DNA of 41,632 nucleotides, from assembly GCA_945886445.1 (NCBI GenBank), contig CAMCZG010000009.1, forward strand, positions 1-41,632, given 5' to 3'. The stretch's first letter is position 1. Each line of letters starts with the position of its first letter. The position numbers and the translations under genes are program-made. Under the pieces are notes generated by a model, which made no database searches, was not told where the DNA came from, and saw only the letters and a list, made by a program, of their open reading frames with translations. The DNA comes from Bifidobacterium breve. GTDB lineage: Bacteria; Actinomycetota; Acidimicrobiia; Acidimicrobiales; Ilumatobacteraceae. Positions 7,438 to 15,659 of the stretch are shown here, in pieces.

Positions 7438-8637
7438 TTAACGCGGTGGGGCAATAATGACTGAACCGTTATGACCACCGAAGCCGAAGTTGTTCGACAT
7501 TGTTGGGCCTGGGGTCCATGGTCGGGGTGTGCCGAGAACGAGATCAATATTAAGTGCGGGGTCCAGCTCTGTTGTTCCAGCAGTTGGTGGTATCAGTTTC
7601 TTATCGAACGCAAGAAGCACTGCGGCTGCTTCAAGAGCACCAGCTGCTCCAAGAGCATGACCAGTTACGCCTTTAATGGATGTGACAATAGGACGTGAAG
7701 AGCCAAACACCTCTGCCATGGCAAGACCTTCAGCAGCATCGTTGAGTGGTGTTGAAGTTCCGTGAGCATTGATGTGTGCAATGTCTTCGGGTCCTAATTC
7801 TGCGTCGAGAAGAGCAGCGCGCATGCATGCTTGTGCGCCGGCACCACCAGGCGCTGGAGCCGTAATGTGGTGTGCGTCGGCATTGCTCGCTGCACCGAGA
7901 ATTTCTCCCAAAATAATGGCGCCGCGCTTTTCGGCCAGGTCGTAACGTTCCAAAATGAAAACTGCTGCACCTTCACCCATCACAAAACCGTCTCGAGTGG
8001 TGTCGAATGGTTTGCTGGTGCCCGATGAAGACAACGCAGTCATATTTCCAAAACCAGCCATTGAGGTTGGGGTTGCCGCCGCTTCAGAACCACCAGTAGC
8101 AACTGCATCACATGTGCCGTAAGCAATGAGGCGAGCGGCATAACCAATGGAGTGGCTCGATGCCGCACAGGCCGTGCTAATTGTTTCGTTGGGGCCTTGC
8201 AGGCCGTAGCGCATCGAAATGGCTGCTCCAGAGGCATTTGCCATCATCATGGGAACAAGAAACGGTGAAACGCGACGCGGACCCTTTTCTAAAAGAATCG
8301 TTATTTGTTCTTCAAGGGTTTTGATTCCACCAATGCCGGTGGCAAAGATGGTGCCAAAGCGACTTTTCTCGACAGTGATGTTTCCTGCCTGAGCAAATGC
8401 TTCTGCCGCTGCAGCAAGAGCAAATTGTTCAACACGATCGGCGCGGCGAGCATCTTTAGGGTTGTCGAAGTAGGGAAGCGGATCCCACTCGGGAACATTT
8501 ACTTGTTTTGAGTTGGTGATTCCTGGGCCTATGAGACCAGACCAAAAATCTTGCTTACCTAAACCACAGGGCGCAACAACGCCGTAACCAGTGATGGCAA
8601 CGCGATGTGGCCCGCCCGTCGTGAATGGGTTACGCAT
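7438..8637 (-). CDS. fabF: 3-oxoacyl-ACP synthase II (KAS II)
   Basis: 399 aa condensing enzyme that extends acyl-ACP with malonyl-ACP. The Cys-His-His triad is visible: Cys in STACAASSHS, His in NAHGTSTPLND and His in KGVTGHALGAAG; the C-terminus SNNFGFGGHNGSVI is the standard ending. The start overlaps the acpP stop by 1 nt (TAATG). It is the last gene of the minus-strand operon and meets fabZ tail to tail with a 10-bp gap, leaving no room for a separate terminator hairpin. Confidence 0.97.
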   Translation of the reverse strand: MRNPFTTGGPHRVAITGYGVVAPCGLGKQDFWSGLIGPGITNSKQVNVPEWDPLPYFDNPKDARRADRVEQFALAAAAEAFAQAGNITVEKSRFGTIFATGIGGIKTLEEQITILLEKGPRRVSPFLVPMMMANASGAAISMRYGLQGPNETISTACAASSHSIGYAARLIAYGTCDAVATGGSEAAATPTSMAGFGNMTALSSSGTSKPFDTTRDGFVMGEGAAVFILERYDLAEKRGAIILGEILGAASNADAHHITAPAPGGAGAQACMRAALLDAELGPEDIAHINAHGTSTPLNDAAEGLAMAEVFGSSRPIVTSIKGVTGHALGAAGALEAAAVLLAFDKKLIPPTAGTTELDPALNIDLVLGTPRPWTPGPTMSNNFGFGGHNGSVIIAPPR

Positions 8638-8873
8638 TAGAGCTTGGAGACCACCAGGTCATAAGCCTGACCAATGGTTTCAATTCCGTCGAGATCTTCT
8701 TCGGGTACTTCCACGCCGAATTCTTCCTCAAGAGCCATGACGAGTTCGACGAGGTCGAGGCTGTCGGCATCGAGGTCATCACCGAAACGTGCCTCTTTGG
8801 TTATTTTTGCTGCATCGACTGACAAGACACTGACAGCACACTTTGTGAAACGGGCAAAAAGATCGTCGCTCAT
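8637..8873 (-). CDS. acpP: Acyl carrier protein
   Basis: 78 aa, strongly acidic helical protein that carries the growing acyl chain on phosphopantetheine. The attachment serine is S38 in the DADSLDLVELV motif; EEFGVEVPEEDLDGIETIGQA follows as in canonical ACPs. It is preceded by a near-perfect ribosome binding site, the best in the operon, as expected for the most abundant protein of the pathway. A 103-bp gap separates it from fabG, the largest gap in this operon. Confidence 0.98.
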   Translation of the reverse strand: MSDDLFARFTKCAVSVLSVDAAKITKEARFGDDLDADSLDLVELVMALEEEFGVEVPEEDLDGIETIGQAYDLVVSKL

Positions 8874-8877
8874 AATT

Positions 8878-8883
8878 TCCTCC
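8878..8883 (-). promoter_or_regulatory. Strong ribosome binding site of acpP
   Basis: On the minus strand GGAGGA stands about 5 nt before the acpP ATG, an almost complete match to the anti-Shine-Dalgarno sequence. Most other starts in the window have weak or no such site. Confidence 0.8.
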
Positions 8884-8931
8884 GGTTAATGAGAGCACAT
8901 CGTACTCATCTCTATTCTTACAATTTTTCAC

Positions 8932-8956
8932 CCCCTCATGAGGTATTACTGAGGGG
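8932..8956 (-). other. Hairpin in the fabG-acpP gap
   Basis: CCCCTCA (8932-8938) pairs with TGAGGGG (8950-8956) around an 11-nt loop. No T tract follows on the minus strand, so it is not a simple terminator. It could be an mRNA processing or stabilising element that uncouples acpP abundance from the upstream genes. The structure is seen; the role is a guess. Confidence 0.3.
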
Positions 8957-8976
8957 TACTTGCAGTGTTCGTTGAC

Positions 8977-9696
8977 TCAGTGACCCATTCCTAAACCACC
9001 ATCAACAGGAATGACGGCTCCAGTGATGTAAGCGGCGTCCTTCGACGTGAGAAATGTCACTACGCCTGCAATTTCATCGGGCGTTGCCATGCGTTGAAGT
9101 GGGACCGCGGCTGTGAGTTCACTGAGACGCTTTTCCCCGAGCGCTGCTGTCATATCGGTTTCAACGGGCCCTGGCGCAACGACATTGACGGTGATGCTGC
9201 GTGAACCGAGTTCGCGAGCAAGCGAACGAGCAAATCCGACGAGGCCAGCTTTAGAAGCTGCGTAGTTGGACTGACCTGCTGAACCCAACAGACCCACGAC
9301 TGACGAGATGAGCACAATGCGTCCACTGCGCGCACGCAGCATATTTTGAGACGCACGTTTCGACACCCGATACGCGGCGGTCAAATTTGCATCAATCACG
9401 CTGGTGAAGTTCTCTTCGCTCATACGCAAGAGCAGCCCGTCCTGCGTGATGCCTGCATTCGATACGAGAATTTCAATATTGCCTAGTTGCGACTCAACTT
9501 CGGTAAAAGCTGCATCAACTGAAGTTGTTGAAGTGACATCACATTGCACTGCAACAACGCCGAGATCGGTGAGTTCCTTGGGAACAGGTGATGAGTTGTA
9601 TGTAACGGCAACTTTGTCTCCTTCGGCAATGAAACGACGCGCACACGCAGCGCCAATTCCTTTGGACCCACCCGTAATAAAAACTACTCGCGACAT
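8977..9696 (-). CDS. fabG: 3-oxoacyl-ACP reductase
   Basis: 239 aa short-chain dehydrogenase that reduces 3-oxoacyl-ACP with NADPH. The cofactor loop is TGGSKGIGAACARR, followed by NAGIT. The catalytic residues are S132, Y145 and K149 (SNYAASK). The start MSRVVFITGG is preferred over upstream in-frame starts because it overlaps the fabH stop by 1 nt (TGATG) and begins directly at the first beta strand, with GGTGGGG as ribosome binding site. It ends PVDGGLGMGH, typical of FabG. Confidence 0.95.
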   Translation of the reverse strand: MSRVVFITGGSKGIGAACARRFIAEGDKVAVTYNSSPVPKELTDLGVVAVQCDVTSTTSVDAAFTEVESQLGNIEILVSNAGITQDGLLLRMSEENFTSVIDANLTAAYRVSKRASQNMLRARSGRIVLISSVVGLLGSAGQSNYAASKAGLVGFARSLARELGSRSITVNVVAPGPVETDMTAALGEKRLSELTAAVPLQRMATPDEIAGVVTFLTSKDAAYITGAVIPVDGGLGMGH

Positions 9697-10643
9697 CAGT
9701 TGCCCCACCTGATGACACAACTTGCGACGGTCATGCCAGCACCAAAACCGACGAGTAAAACAAGATCGCCATCTTTGAGGCGACCATTATCTGCGGCATC
9801 GAAAAGAGCCAGGGGAATAGATGCCGATGAGGTGTTTCCTGTTTCGTGTAAAACAGTGATGCACTTTTCAGGAGGAAAGCCAAGCTTTTCGCATGCAGAA
9901 TTAATGATTCTTATATTCGCTTGATGCGGAACCACGAGAGCGATGTCGTTTGCGGTGATACCTGCGGCATTAAGAGATTTTTGACCAGAATCGACCATGA
10001 TGCGCACTGCACGACGAAAAACTTCTTTCCCGTCCATGTGTATTTTGCCGCCCACTTCGCAGTACAAAATATTTTCAGCGGAACCGTCGGCATCTATATC
10101 CCAAGACAAAAGGTTGTTTGGCCCGTCATGAGCTTCAACAACTGCGGCTCCTGAGCCATCGGCAAAAAGAATTGCGGTGTTGCGGTCGGTCCAGTCGGTA
10201 ATGCGCGACAAAGTGTCGGTGCCTATCACAAGAACCTTTTCCGCCCCCATTGCTATGAGTCCGTATGCATTGACTAGTGCATAGACGAATCCGCTGCATG
10301 CTGCATTGACATCAAATGCCCCACAAGAGAGCCCGAGCGCATTTTGAACATTCGCCGAAGTGGCAGGAACTGTTCTGTCGGGAGTAGTAGTGGCGAGAAT
10401 TAATGCATCAATGCTGCTGGGGTCAACACCAGCCATTGCAAGTGCCTTGGATCCACTTTCAATAGACAAAGAAGCGGTACTTCCTCCAATATGGCGGCTC
10501 ACAATTCCTGTTCGCTCACGAACCCATTCATCGTTGGTGTCGAGTGATTTCTCAAGATCGACATTGGTGACAACATTGTCGGGAAGAGCGCGGCCCCAAC
10601 CAGTAATGCTGGCGCCTCTCACATGTGCAGGTGTACGTGGCAT
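9696..10643 (-). CDS. fabH: 3-oxoacyl-ACP synthase III (KAS III)
   Basis: 315 aa enzyme that starts fatty acid synthesis by condensing acyl-CoA with malonyl-ACP. The catalytic Cys is C116 in DVNAACSGFVYAL, the His is in VVPHQANIRI and the Asn in HETGNTSSASIPLAL. The N-terminal arginine motif NDEWVRERTGIVSRHI for CoA binding is present. It begins 6 bp after the fabD stop and overlaps fabG by 1 nt. The preferred primer (acetyl or branched) cannot be read from the sequence. Confidence 0.97.
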   Translation of the reverse strand: MPRTPAHVRGASITGWGRALPDNVVTNVDLEKSLDTNDEWVRERTGIVSRHIGGSTASLSIESGSKALAMAGVDPSSIDALILATTTPDRTVPATSANVQNALGLSCGAFDVNAACSGFVYALVNAYGLIAMGAEKVLVIGTDTLSRITDWTDRNTAILFADGSGAAVVEAHDGPNNLLSWDIDADGSAENILYCEVGGKIHMDGKEVFRRAVRIMVDSGQKSLNAAGITANDIALVVPHQANIRIINSACEKLGFPPEKCITVLHETGNTSSASIPLALFDAADNGRLKDGDLVLLVGFGAGMTVASCVIRWGN

Positions 10644-10649
10644 TGCGGT

Positions 10650-11825
10650 CTAGTTGCTCCGTAGCCAGGCAATGGGTTGACGATGAGTAACTCGTTCACC
10701 TTCCACGGCGATAAAGCTTTGCAAAATTCCTGCGAACGGGCTACGTACTTCTTGATCGGCAACAGTGCCAAGAATTTCGCCAACAGCGATGACCGTTCCT
10801 GCTGGGTGCGCGGTATCGACGCTAAATACGCCTGCGCATGGGCTCACAATAAGACGCTCAACAGCAAAGAGGTGCTCGCCTTCAAGAGGTGCTGGTGCTG
10901 TGGAGAGACTCTTATTTACCCAGTCAATGAGTTTGTCGAGTTCATCAGGAGTGGAAACGCTCATCGTGCGAGCGTTGTCAACAGTGCGCTTGGCCATGCC
11001 TGTGAGAACTCCACCTGGACCTAGTTCAACGAATCCAGTGACACCAAGTTCGGCCATGGTGAGAAGTGAATGCTTCCAGCGCACGGGGCTAGATAGCTGC
11101 GCCGAGAGCAAAGAGGCCCATTCTTCTCCCGAACTGTGGGCGAGAGCATCAACATTAGAAATGACGGCGACTTCGGTGTCGCGCGGCTGAGCTGATGCAA
11201 TGGCGAGGCGCAAGCGGTCGCGTGCTGCTGTCATGAAGGGAGTGTGAAAAGCCCCCGAGACCTGCAAAGGCATCACTTTTTTTGCACCGAGTTCTTTCGC
11301 GTGAATTGTTGCCGCAGCAACGCCACTGGGTGACCCGGCTATTACTACTTGTCCGGGGGCATTGAAGTTTGCTACCCATACGTCGCTGTCGGCCCGGCGG
11401 CAAGCAATTTCCACATCTTCATCATCGAGACCAAGAACCGCGGCCATAGTGCCAGGGTTTTCGTTCCCTGCGTCGTGCATTGCGGCGGCTCGTTCCACAA
11501 CTAAGGCAATGCCATCTTCAAAGCCGAGGGCACCAGTCGCGGTTAATGCGGTGTATTCGCCGAGGCTGTGACCTGCGCAGAAGCTTGGTTCAATGCCGAG
11601 TCGTTCAACGGCGTCAAGAACCATGAGGCTGGAAACATAAGTGGTGAGCTGAGCATTTCTGGTGTCTTTGAGTTCTTCAGCATCGGCATCGAGGAGGAGG
11701 CGCGCAACGTTCTTGCCTGATAGCGACGAGGCTTCTTCAACGAGTTCCCAGCTGTCGTGATCGACCCAAGGGCGGCCCATACCGGGGCGCTGAGAGCCTT
11801 GGCCGGGGAATGTAAAAGCGAGCAT
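10650..11825 (-). CDS. fabD: Malonyl-CoA:ACP transacylase fused to a C-terminal biotinyl/lipoyl-like domain
   Basis: 391 aa, about 75 longer than a normal FabD. Residues 1 to about 300 are the acyltransferase: FPGQGSQRPGMG, the nucleophile S87 in AGHSLGEYTAL, and the active-site His in GAFHTPFM; it moves malonyl groups from CoA to ACP. Residues 319-391 form a second module reading LIVSPCAGVF, then VGEILGTVADQEVRSPFAGIL and IAVEGERVTHRQPIAWL, the hammerhead pattern of AccB/lipoyl domains. The EAMKM hairpin with the modifiable lysine is missing (GTVADQEV stands there). The ATG at 11825 is chosen because the protein starts directly at the conserved first strand; the longer open frame runs back through the tRNA gene. 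First gene of the operon. Confidence 0.9.
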   Translation of the reverse strand: MLAFTFPGQGSQRPGMGRPWVDHDSWELVEEASSLSGKNVARLLLDADAEELKDTRNAQLTTYVSSLMVLDAVERLGIEPSFCAGHSLGEYTALTATGALGFEDGIALVVERAAAMHDAGNENPGTMAAVLGLDDEDVEIACRRADSDVWVANFNAPGQVVIAGSPSGVAAATIHAKELGAKKVMPLQVSGAFHTPFMTAARDRLRLAIASAQPRDTEVAVISNVDALAHSSGEEWASLLSAQLSSPVRWKHSLLTMAELGVTGFVELGPGGVLTGMAKRTVDNARTMSVSTPDELDKLIDWVNKSLSTAPAPLEGEHLFAVERLIVSPCAGVFSVDTAHPAGTVIAVGEILGTVADQEVRSPFAGILQSFIAVEGERVTHRQPIAWLRSN

Positions 11826-11832
11826 TAGGGAG

Positions 11833-11838
11833 AGGTTA
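11833..11838 (-). promoter_or_regulatory. Candidate -10 box of a leaderless fab operon transcript
   Basis: On the minus strand TAACCT ends 7 nt before the fabD ATG. The leader (CTCCCTA) has no ribosome binding site; it is pyrimidine-rich. The arrangement matches the other leaderless candidates in the window. The divergent tRNA-Leu gene begins about 70 bp away. Confidence 0.4.
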
Positions 11839-11908
11839 GACGTTCGGGAGGCAGTCGGCAGGATTCCCCGTATCGCCTTGTACGATGCAGGCTCGTAATT
11901 GGTTACTT

Positions 11909-11991
11909 GCCCGAGTGGCGGAATGGCAGACGCGGCGGACTCAAAATCCGTTGTTCGAAAGGACGTGTGGGTTCGACTCCCACCTCGGGCA
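11909..11991 (+). tRNA. tRNA-Leu (anticodon CAA)
   Basis: The 83-nt class II cloverleaf has acceptor GCCCGAG paired with CTCGGGC, discriminator A, a D arm with GGCAGA, anticodon stem GCGGA/TCCGT with loop CTCAAAA (anticodon CAA), a long variable arm and a T arm with GGTTCGACTCCC. It decodes UUG. CCA is not encoded. It lies between the divergent fabD and the coiled-coil gene at 12074. Confidence 0.95.
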
Positions 11992-12061
11992 CGTTGTAGC
12001 GCAAGTATCCCATTTTGGGTGCCTGACGCATCTCTTGGGGCGATGAGGGTCGCGCAATCTC

Positions 12062-12067
12062 TACACT
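12062..12067 (+). promoter_or_regulatory. Candidate -10 box of a leaderless transcript for the gene at 12074
   Basis: TACACT, followed by exactly 6 nt and the GTG start at 12074. There is no Shine-Dalgarno sequence. It would serve the small coiled-coil gene and probably the response regulator and polA behind it. Confidence 0.45.
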
Positions 12068-12073
12068 CTTGTT

Positions 12074-12367
12074 GTGGCTTCATTTTTTCTTGAACGGCGT
12101 CTAGCGCAATTGGGAAATCGATTGCGTGTCGCCCGCGAGAAACTGCTCGTGGCGCAAGAACAATGTTCTGCAATGGAAGAAGAAACGAACGATCAGGAAT
12201 TGCGTTCTTTGGTTGCGGAAACTCCAGATGCTTCATATGAATACCGTCAAGCAAAGGCCCACAGCGACGCATTAGGCCGGTACTGCGAAGAACTACGGGG
12301 CAGTATTCAGGAATTGCAAGTGCGTCAAGATGAACTGCTCGACAAACTCTCAAAGAATCATCGGTAG
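12074..12367 (+). CDS. Small coiled-coil protein of unknown function
   Basis: 97 aa, not recognised. It is almost entirely helical and charged, with heptad-like leucines (RRLAQLGNRLRVAREKLLVA; GSIQELQVRQDELLDKLSKN), and has no signal peptide or membrane segment. The GTG start is supported by a -10 hexamer six bases upstream. The response regulator begins 10 nt downstream, suggesting co-transcription. It could be a scaffold or a partner of that regulator, but only position suggests this. Confidence 0.7.
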   Translation: MASFFLERRLAQLGNRLRVAREKLLVAQEQCSAMEEETNDQELRSLVAETPDASYEYRQAKAHSDALGRYCEELRGSIQELQVRQDELLDKLSKNHR

Positions 12368-12377
12368 GGCTGAGATT

Positions 12378-12953
12378 ATGACAATTCGGATTGTTATTGC
12401 TGAAGACGAAGCCATTATTCGTCTTGACCTACGTGAAACCTTGATTGAAGAAGGGTATGAAGTTGTTGGCGAGGCGGCTAATGGCGATGATGCGATTGCT
12501 CTCATTAGAGAATTGCAGCCAGATCTAGCAATTCTTGATATCAAAATGCCAGGTCGTGACGGGGTGGAGGCAACCAAAATAATCAGTGCCGAAAAACTGT
12601 GTCCTGTTATTTTGGTGACAGCATTTAGTCAGAGAGAAATTATTGAGAGTGCGCGTGATGCAGGGGCGTTGGCATACATTGTGAAACCCTTTCAAAGAAC
12701 AGATCTGGTCCCCGCAATTGAAGTGGCTCTCGGTAGATTTCGTGAATTACAACTGCTCAACGCAGAAGTTGGAGCTTTAGAAGAACAGCTTGAAACGCGC
12801 AAGGTGCTCGACAAAGCCAAAGGTGTATTGGTGTCGCAATGGAAGATGACCGAAAATGATGCATACCTTTATTTGCAAAGAACTGCCATGAGCACCAGGT
12901 GTAAAATGCGTGATGTCGCCGAGCGTGTCTTGGCTGGCGAAGTAGCGTTGTAG
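12378..12953 (+). CDS. pdtaR: ANTAR-domain response regulator, PdtaR type
   Basis: 191 aa. Residues 1-120 form a receiver domain: acidic pair E9/D10, phosphoacceptor D54 in LAILDIKMPGRDG, and the conserved Lys in YIVKPF. Residues about 130-190 form an ANTAR RNA-binding domain (RKVLDKAKGVLVSQWKMTEN, then AYLYLQRTAMSTRCKMRDVA), which in this family binds paired hairpins in mRNA leaders to prevent termination. A mycobacterial homologue, PdtaR (Rv1626), also lies just before polA and works with the kinase PdtaS; no kinase is in this window. The start is the ATG 10 nt after the coiled-coil gene. Confidence 0.9.
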   Translation: MTIRIVIAEDEAIIRLDLRETLIEEGYEVVGEAANGDDAIALIRELQPDLAILDIKMPGRDGVEATKIISAEKLCPVILVTAFSQREIIESARDAGALAYIVKPFQRTDLVPAIEVALGRFRELQLLNAEVGALEEQLETRKVLDKAKGVLVSQWKMTENDAYLYLQRTAMSTRCKMRDVAERVLAGEVAL

Positions 12954-12965
12954 AAAGACACACGC

Positions 12966-15659
12966 ATGAAACTCATGACCTTGGATGGCAACTCATTGGC
13001 TTATCGTGCTTTTTTTGCACTTCCCACTGACATGGCCACAGCGAGCGGACAAGTAACTAATGCAGTCTTCGGGTTTGCGTCAATGTTGTCGAACTTGTTG
13101 AAAGAACATCGCCCCGACGGCATCGTTGTTGTTTTCGATCGGCCCGAACCCACATTTCGGCATTTGGCAGTTCCTGAATATAAGGCTCAACGAGAAGCTG
13201 CTCCCGACATTTTGCGCCAACAGTTAGGTGTCATTCGCGAACTTCTCGATGCCCTCGGGGTTCACACAATCGATATGTCTGGCTTTGAAGGAGATGACCT
13301 CATTGCCACCATTGCGCGGCGCGGCAAAGAAGCAGGAAATGATGTGCTCATCGTTACTGGCGACCGCGATAGTTATCAATTGGTATGTGACCCACACGTC
13401 AGGGTTTTGTATAACAAACGCGGCGTGAGTGATTATGCAATTTATGATGAGGCCGGCATTTTGGAACGCACTGGCGTCCATCCCAATCGATATGTGGAAT
13501 ATGCGGCCTTGCGTGGCGACCCTAGCGACAACCTCGAAGGCACACCAGGAGTAGGAGAAAAGACTGCGGCCAAGTTGGTGAACTCACACGTGTCGCTCGT
13601 AGACATTTTCGATAATGCGAGTAAGCAAACGCCAAAGCTTCGTTCCTCACTGGAAGAAAGCCGCGATCGTGTACTGCGCAATGCCTCCATCATGGTGTTG
13701 AAAGATGATCTCGACATCACTCTTTCCGATACCGATGTCATTCCGACCCCACATGTTGACCAGCTCGATCGATTACTTGATTTTTTGGAAATGCGAACAA
13801 TGAAAAAGAGACTGCTCGAAGCATTCTCGCCCTGGGTTACTTCGAAATCATCTGCTGGTGAATCAACAAAGGCCCTGCAAACTTCCGCGAGTGATGCTGC
13901 CCTTTCTTGCGCGTCAACGGTTGTATTGAAAGACATGCTCAGCGATTCGTTCATTGCTCTTGGGCAAGAGAATCTTCTAGGTATTTCGGCGGTGTGGAGG
14001 GACCTTAAAAGGCAGACAGACCTCATAGGAATTGTTGTTGCCACTGGGAGCATGTCCTGGCAGTACGACAACGCATCGTTGGCGCAACTAGCAAAGCAGT
14101 TGCATGGTTGCGTGGAAAATGGCGCATCAATAATTGCCTATGATGCAAAGCCGCTACTACGAGCCCTGCTTGAGAAAGATATAGATCTTCAAGCAATTAC
14201 TTTTGACGTAGCCATTGCTGGCTATCTCATCGACCCGGTCGAGGGCGCACATACTTTGAGCGGACTTTTGGAGCGCTACACGGAGCATGCGTTGCCGCAG
14301 GTGTCGTCGGTTGTCGATTCCGGGCAACTCGATTTTGGAGGCTCCGATGACTCGCCAGATGCTTCTGCATCAGTCGGGGAGTCTCAGGCGTGTCGTGTGT
14401 TATTCGAACAATTGCGTTCTGCGCTGCACGCGTCAGGAATGTTGGCGCTGTATGAAGACATAGAACACCCTCTCATTCGTGTACTAGCAAAAATGGAAAC
14501 GCTAGGTATTGGGGTAGACGTCGTCGCCCTGAGAAATATCAATAATGATCTCATCGGTCGGGCCAGCGTGCTCAGTGAAACCTTGCTTGCAGTGGTGGGG
14601 CGGCCTATCAACTTCAATTCACCTACGCAGTTACAAGAGGTGTTGTACAAAGATCGACAGTTGACTCCAGGTAAGAAAATAAAAACGGGATTCAGCACTG
14701 ATGCCGCAACTTTGGAGAAGCTCCGTGGGGAATGGCCAGAATTCATTAATCCACTTTTGGAATATCGCGAAGTAGAGAAATTACGAGGCACGTACGGGCA
14801 AGGACTGCTTGATGCCGTGCAAAAAGATGAACGTATACATGCGACCTTTCAACAGGCCGTGGCGCGTACCGGGCGTTTGAGTAGCGAGAATCCGAATTTG
14901 CACAATATTCCGGTGCGTTCTGAATCGGGACGTGTCTTTCGCACAGCATTTGTTGCACGAGCTGGTTGTGAGTTAATGGTGGCCGACTACAACCAAATTG
15001 AGTTACGTTGCATCGCGCATCTCGCAAACGACCCAGGTCTCATTCAGTCTTTTATCGATGGAATAGACATCCATAACGCCACCGCTGCACGCGTGTTTAG
15101 TGTTGAGTCGCAGAAAGTCACGCACGATCAGCGCTCGCAAGCAAAAATGGTGTCGTATGGTCTTGCCTATGGCATGGAGGCCTACGGTTTGTCACAGCGC
15201 CTTGCTATCGGGGTTGAAGAAGCAACGGGAATACTCAATGCTTATTTCGATGCGTTCCCGGCGGTGCGCCAATACATGGACGACACGGTTGTTGAGGCGC
15301 GCAAAAATGAAGGCACGGTCACCCTTTTCGGTCGTCGTCGACCCATTCCCGAATTGCGAAGCGATAACTTTCGCGTACGACAAGCCGGAGAACGTCAGGC
15401 AATGAACGCCGGTATTCAAGGACTCGCCGCCGATATTTTCAAAGTTGCTTTGGTGAGAATTGATGAAGCCTTGGAAAAGGGAAATTTTGTGAGCCGGCTT
15501 GTTCTCCAGGTGCATGATGAAGTGATAGTGGAAGCACCCAGCGCAGAAAAAGAAGCAGTGAACGAACTCGTGCTCAACATCATGTGTCATGCCACTGAAT
15601 TGAAGGTTCCTCTTGAGGTGAATTCAGCATGGGGTCATACGTGGTCTGAGGCAAAATAG
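12966..15659 (+). CDS. polA: DNA polymerase I
   Basis: 897 aa, used in nick translation, Okazaki fragment maturation and excision repair. The N-terminal 5' nuclease is complete (DGNSLAYRAFFALP; VTGDRDSYQLV; LRGDPSDNLEGTPGVGEKTA). The middle 3'-5' exonuclease domain lacks the DxE of exo I and the YxxxD of exo III, so proofreading should be absent, as in other actinobacteria and Taq. In the polymerase domain motif A is ADYNQIELR, motif B RSQAKMVSYGLAYGM and motif C QVHDEV. Tyr occupies the position of E. coli Phe762, a state known to weaken discrimination against dideoxynucleotides. The next gene starts with no gap. Confidence 0.98.
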   Translation: MKLMTLDGNSLAYRAFFALPTDMATASGQVTNAVFGFASMLSNLLKEHRPDGIVVVFDRPEPTFRHLAVPEYKAQREAAPDILRQQLGVIRELLDALGVHTIDMSGFEGDDLIATIARRGKEAGNDVLIVTGDRDSYQLVCDPHVRVLYNKRGVSDYAIYDEAGILERTGVHPNRYVEYAALRGDPSDNLEGTPGVGEKTAAKLVNSHVSLVDIFDNASKQTPKLRSSLEESRDRVLRNASIMVLKDDLDITLSDTDVIPTPHVDQLDRLLDFLEMRTMKKRLLEAFSPWVTSKSSAGESTKALQTSASDAALSCASTVVLKDMLSDSFIALGQENLLGISAVWRDLKRQTDLIGIVVATGSMSWQYDNASLAQLAKQLHGCVENGASIIAYDAKPLLRALLEKDIDLQAITFDVAIAGYLIDPVEGAHTLSGLLERYTEHALPQVSSVVDSGQLDFGGSDDSPDASASVGESQACRVLFEQLRSALHASGMLALYEDIEHPLIRVLAKMETLGIGVDVVALRNINNDLIGRASVLSETLLAVVGRPINFNSPTQLQEVLYKDRQLTPGKKIKTGFSTDAATLEKLRGEWPEFINPLLEYREVEKLRGTYGQGLLDAVQKDERIHATFQQAVARTGRLSSENPNLHNIPVRSESGRVFRTAFVARAGCELMVADYNQIELRCIAHLANDPGLIQSFIDGIDIHNATAARVFSVESQKVTHDQRSQAKMVSYGLAYGMEAYGLSQRLAIGVEEATGILNAYFDAFPAVRQYMDDTVVEARKNEGTVTLFGRRRPIPELRSDNFRVRQAGERQAMNAGIQGLAADIFKVALVRIDEALEKGNFVSRLVLQVHDEVIVEAPSAEKEAVNELVLNIMCHATELKVPLEVNSAWGHTWSEAK

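Noticed and set aside
11826-12353. Longer start for fabD extending 176 codons upstream
   Set aside because: It runs antisense through tRNA-Leu(CAA) and the coiled-coil gene, and the protein's conserved first strand begins exactly at the ATG at 11825.
13800-14300. Frameshift or damage in the exonuclease domain of polA
   Set aside because: The frame is continuous and the loss of exonuclease residues is normal for actinobacterial DNA polymerase I.
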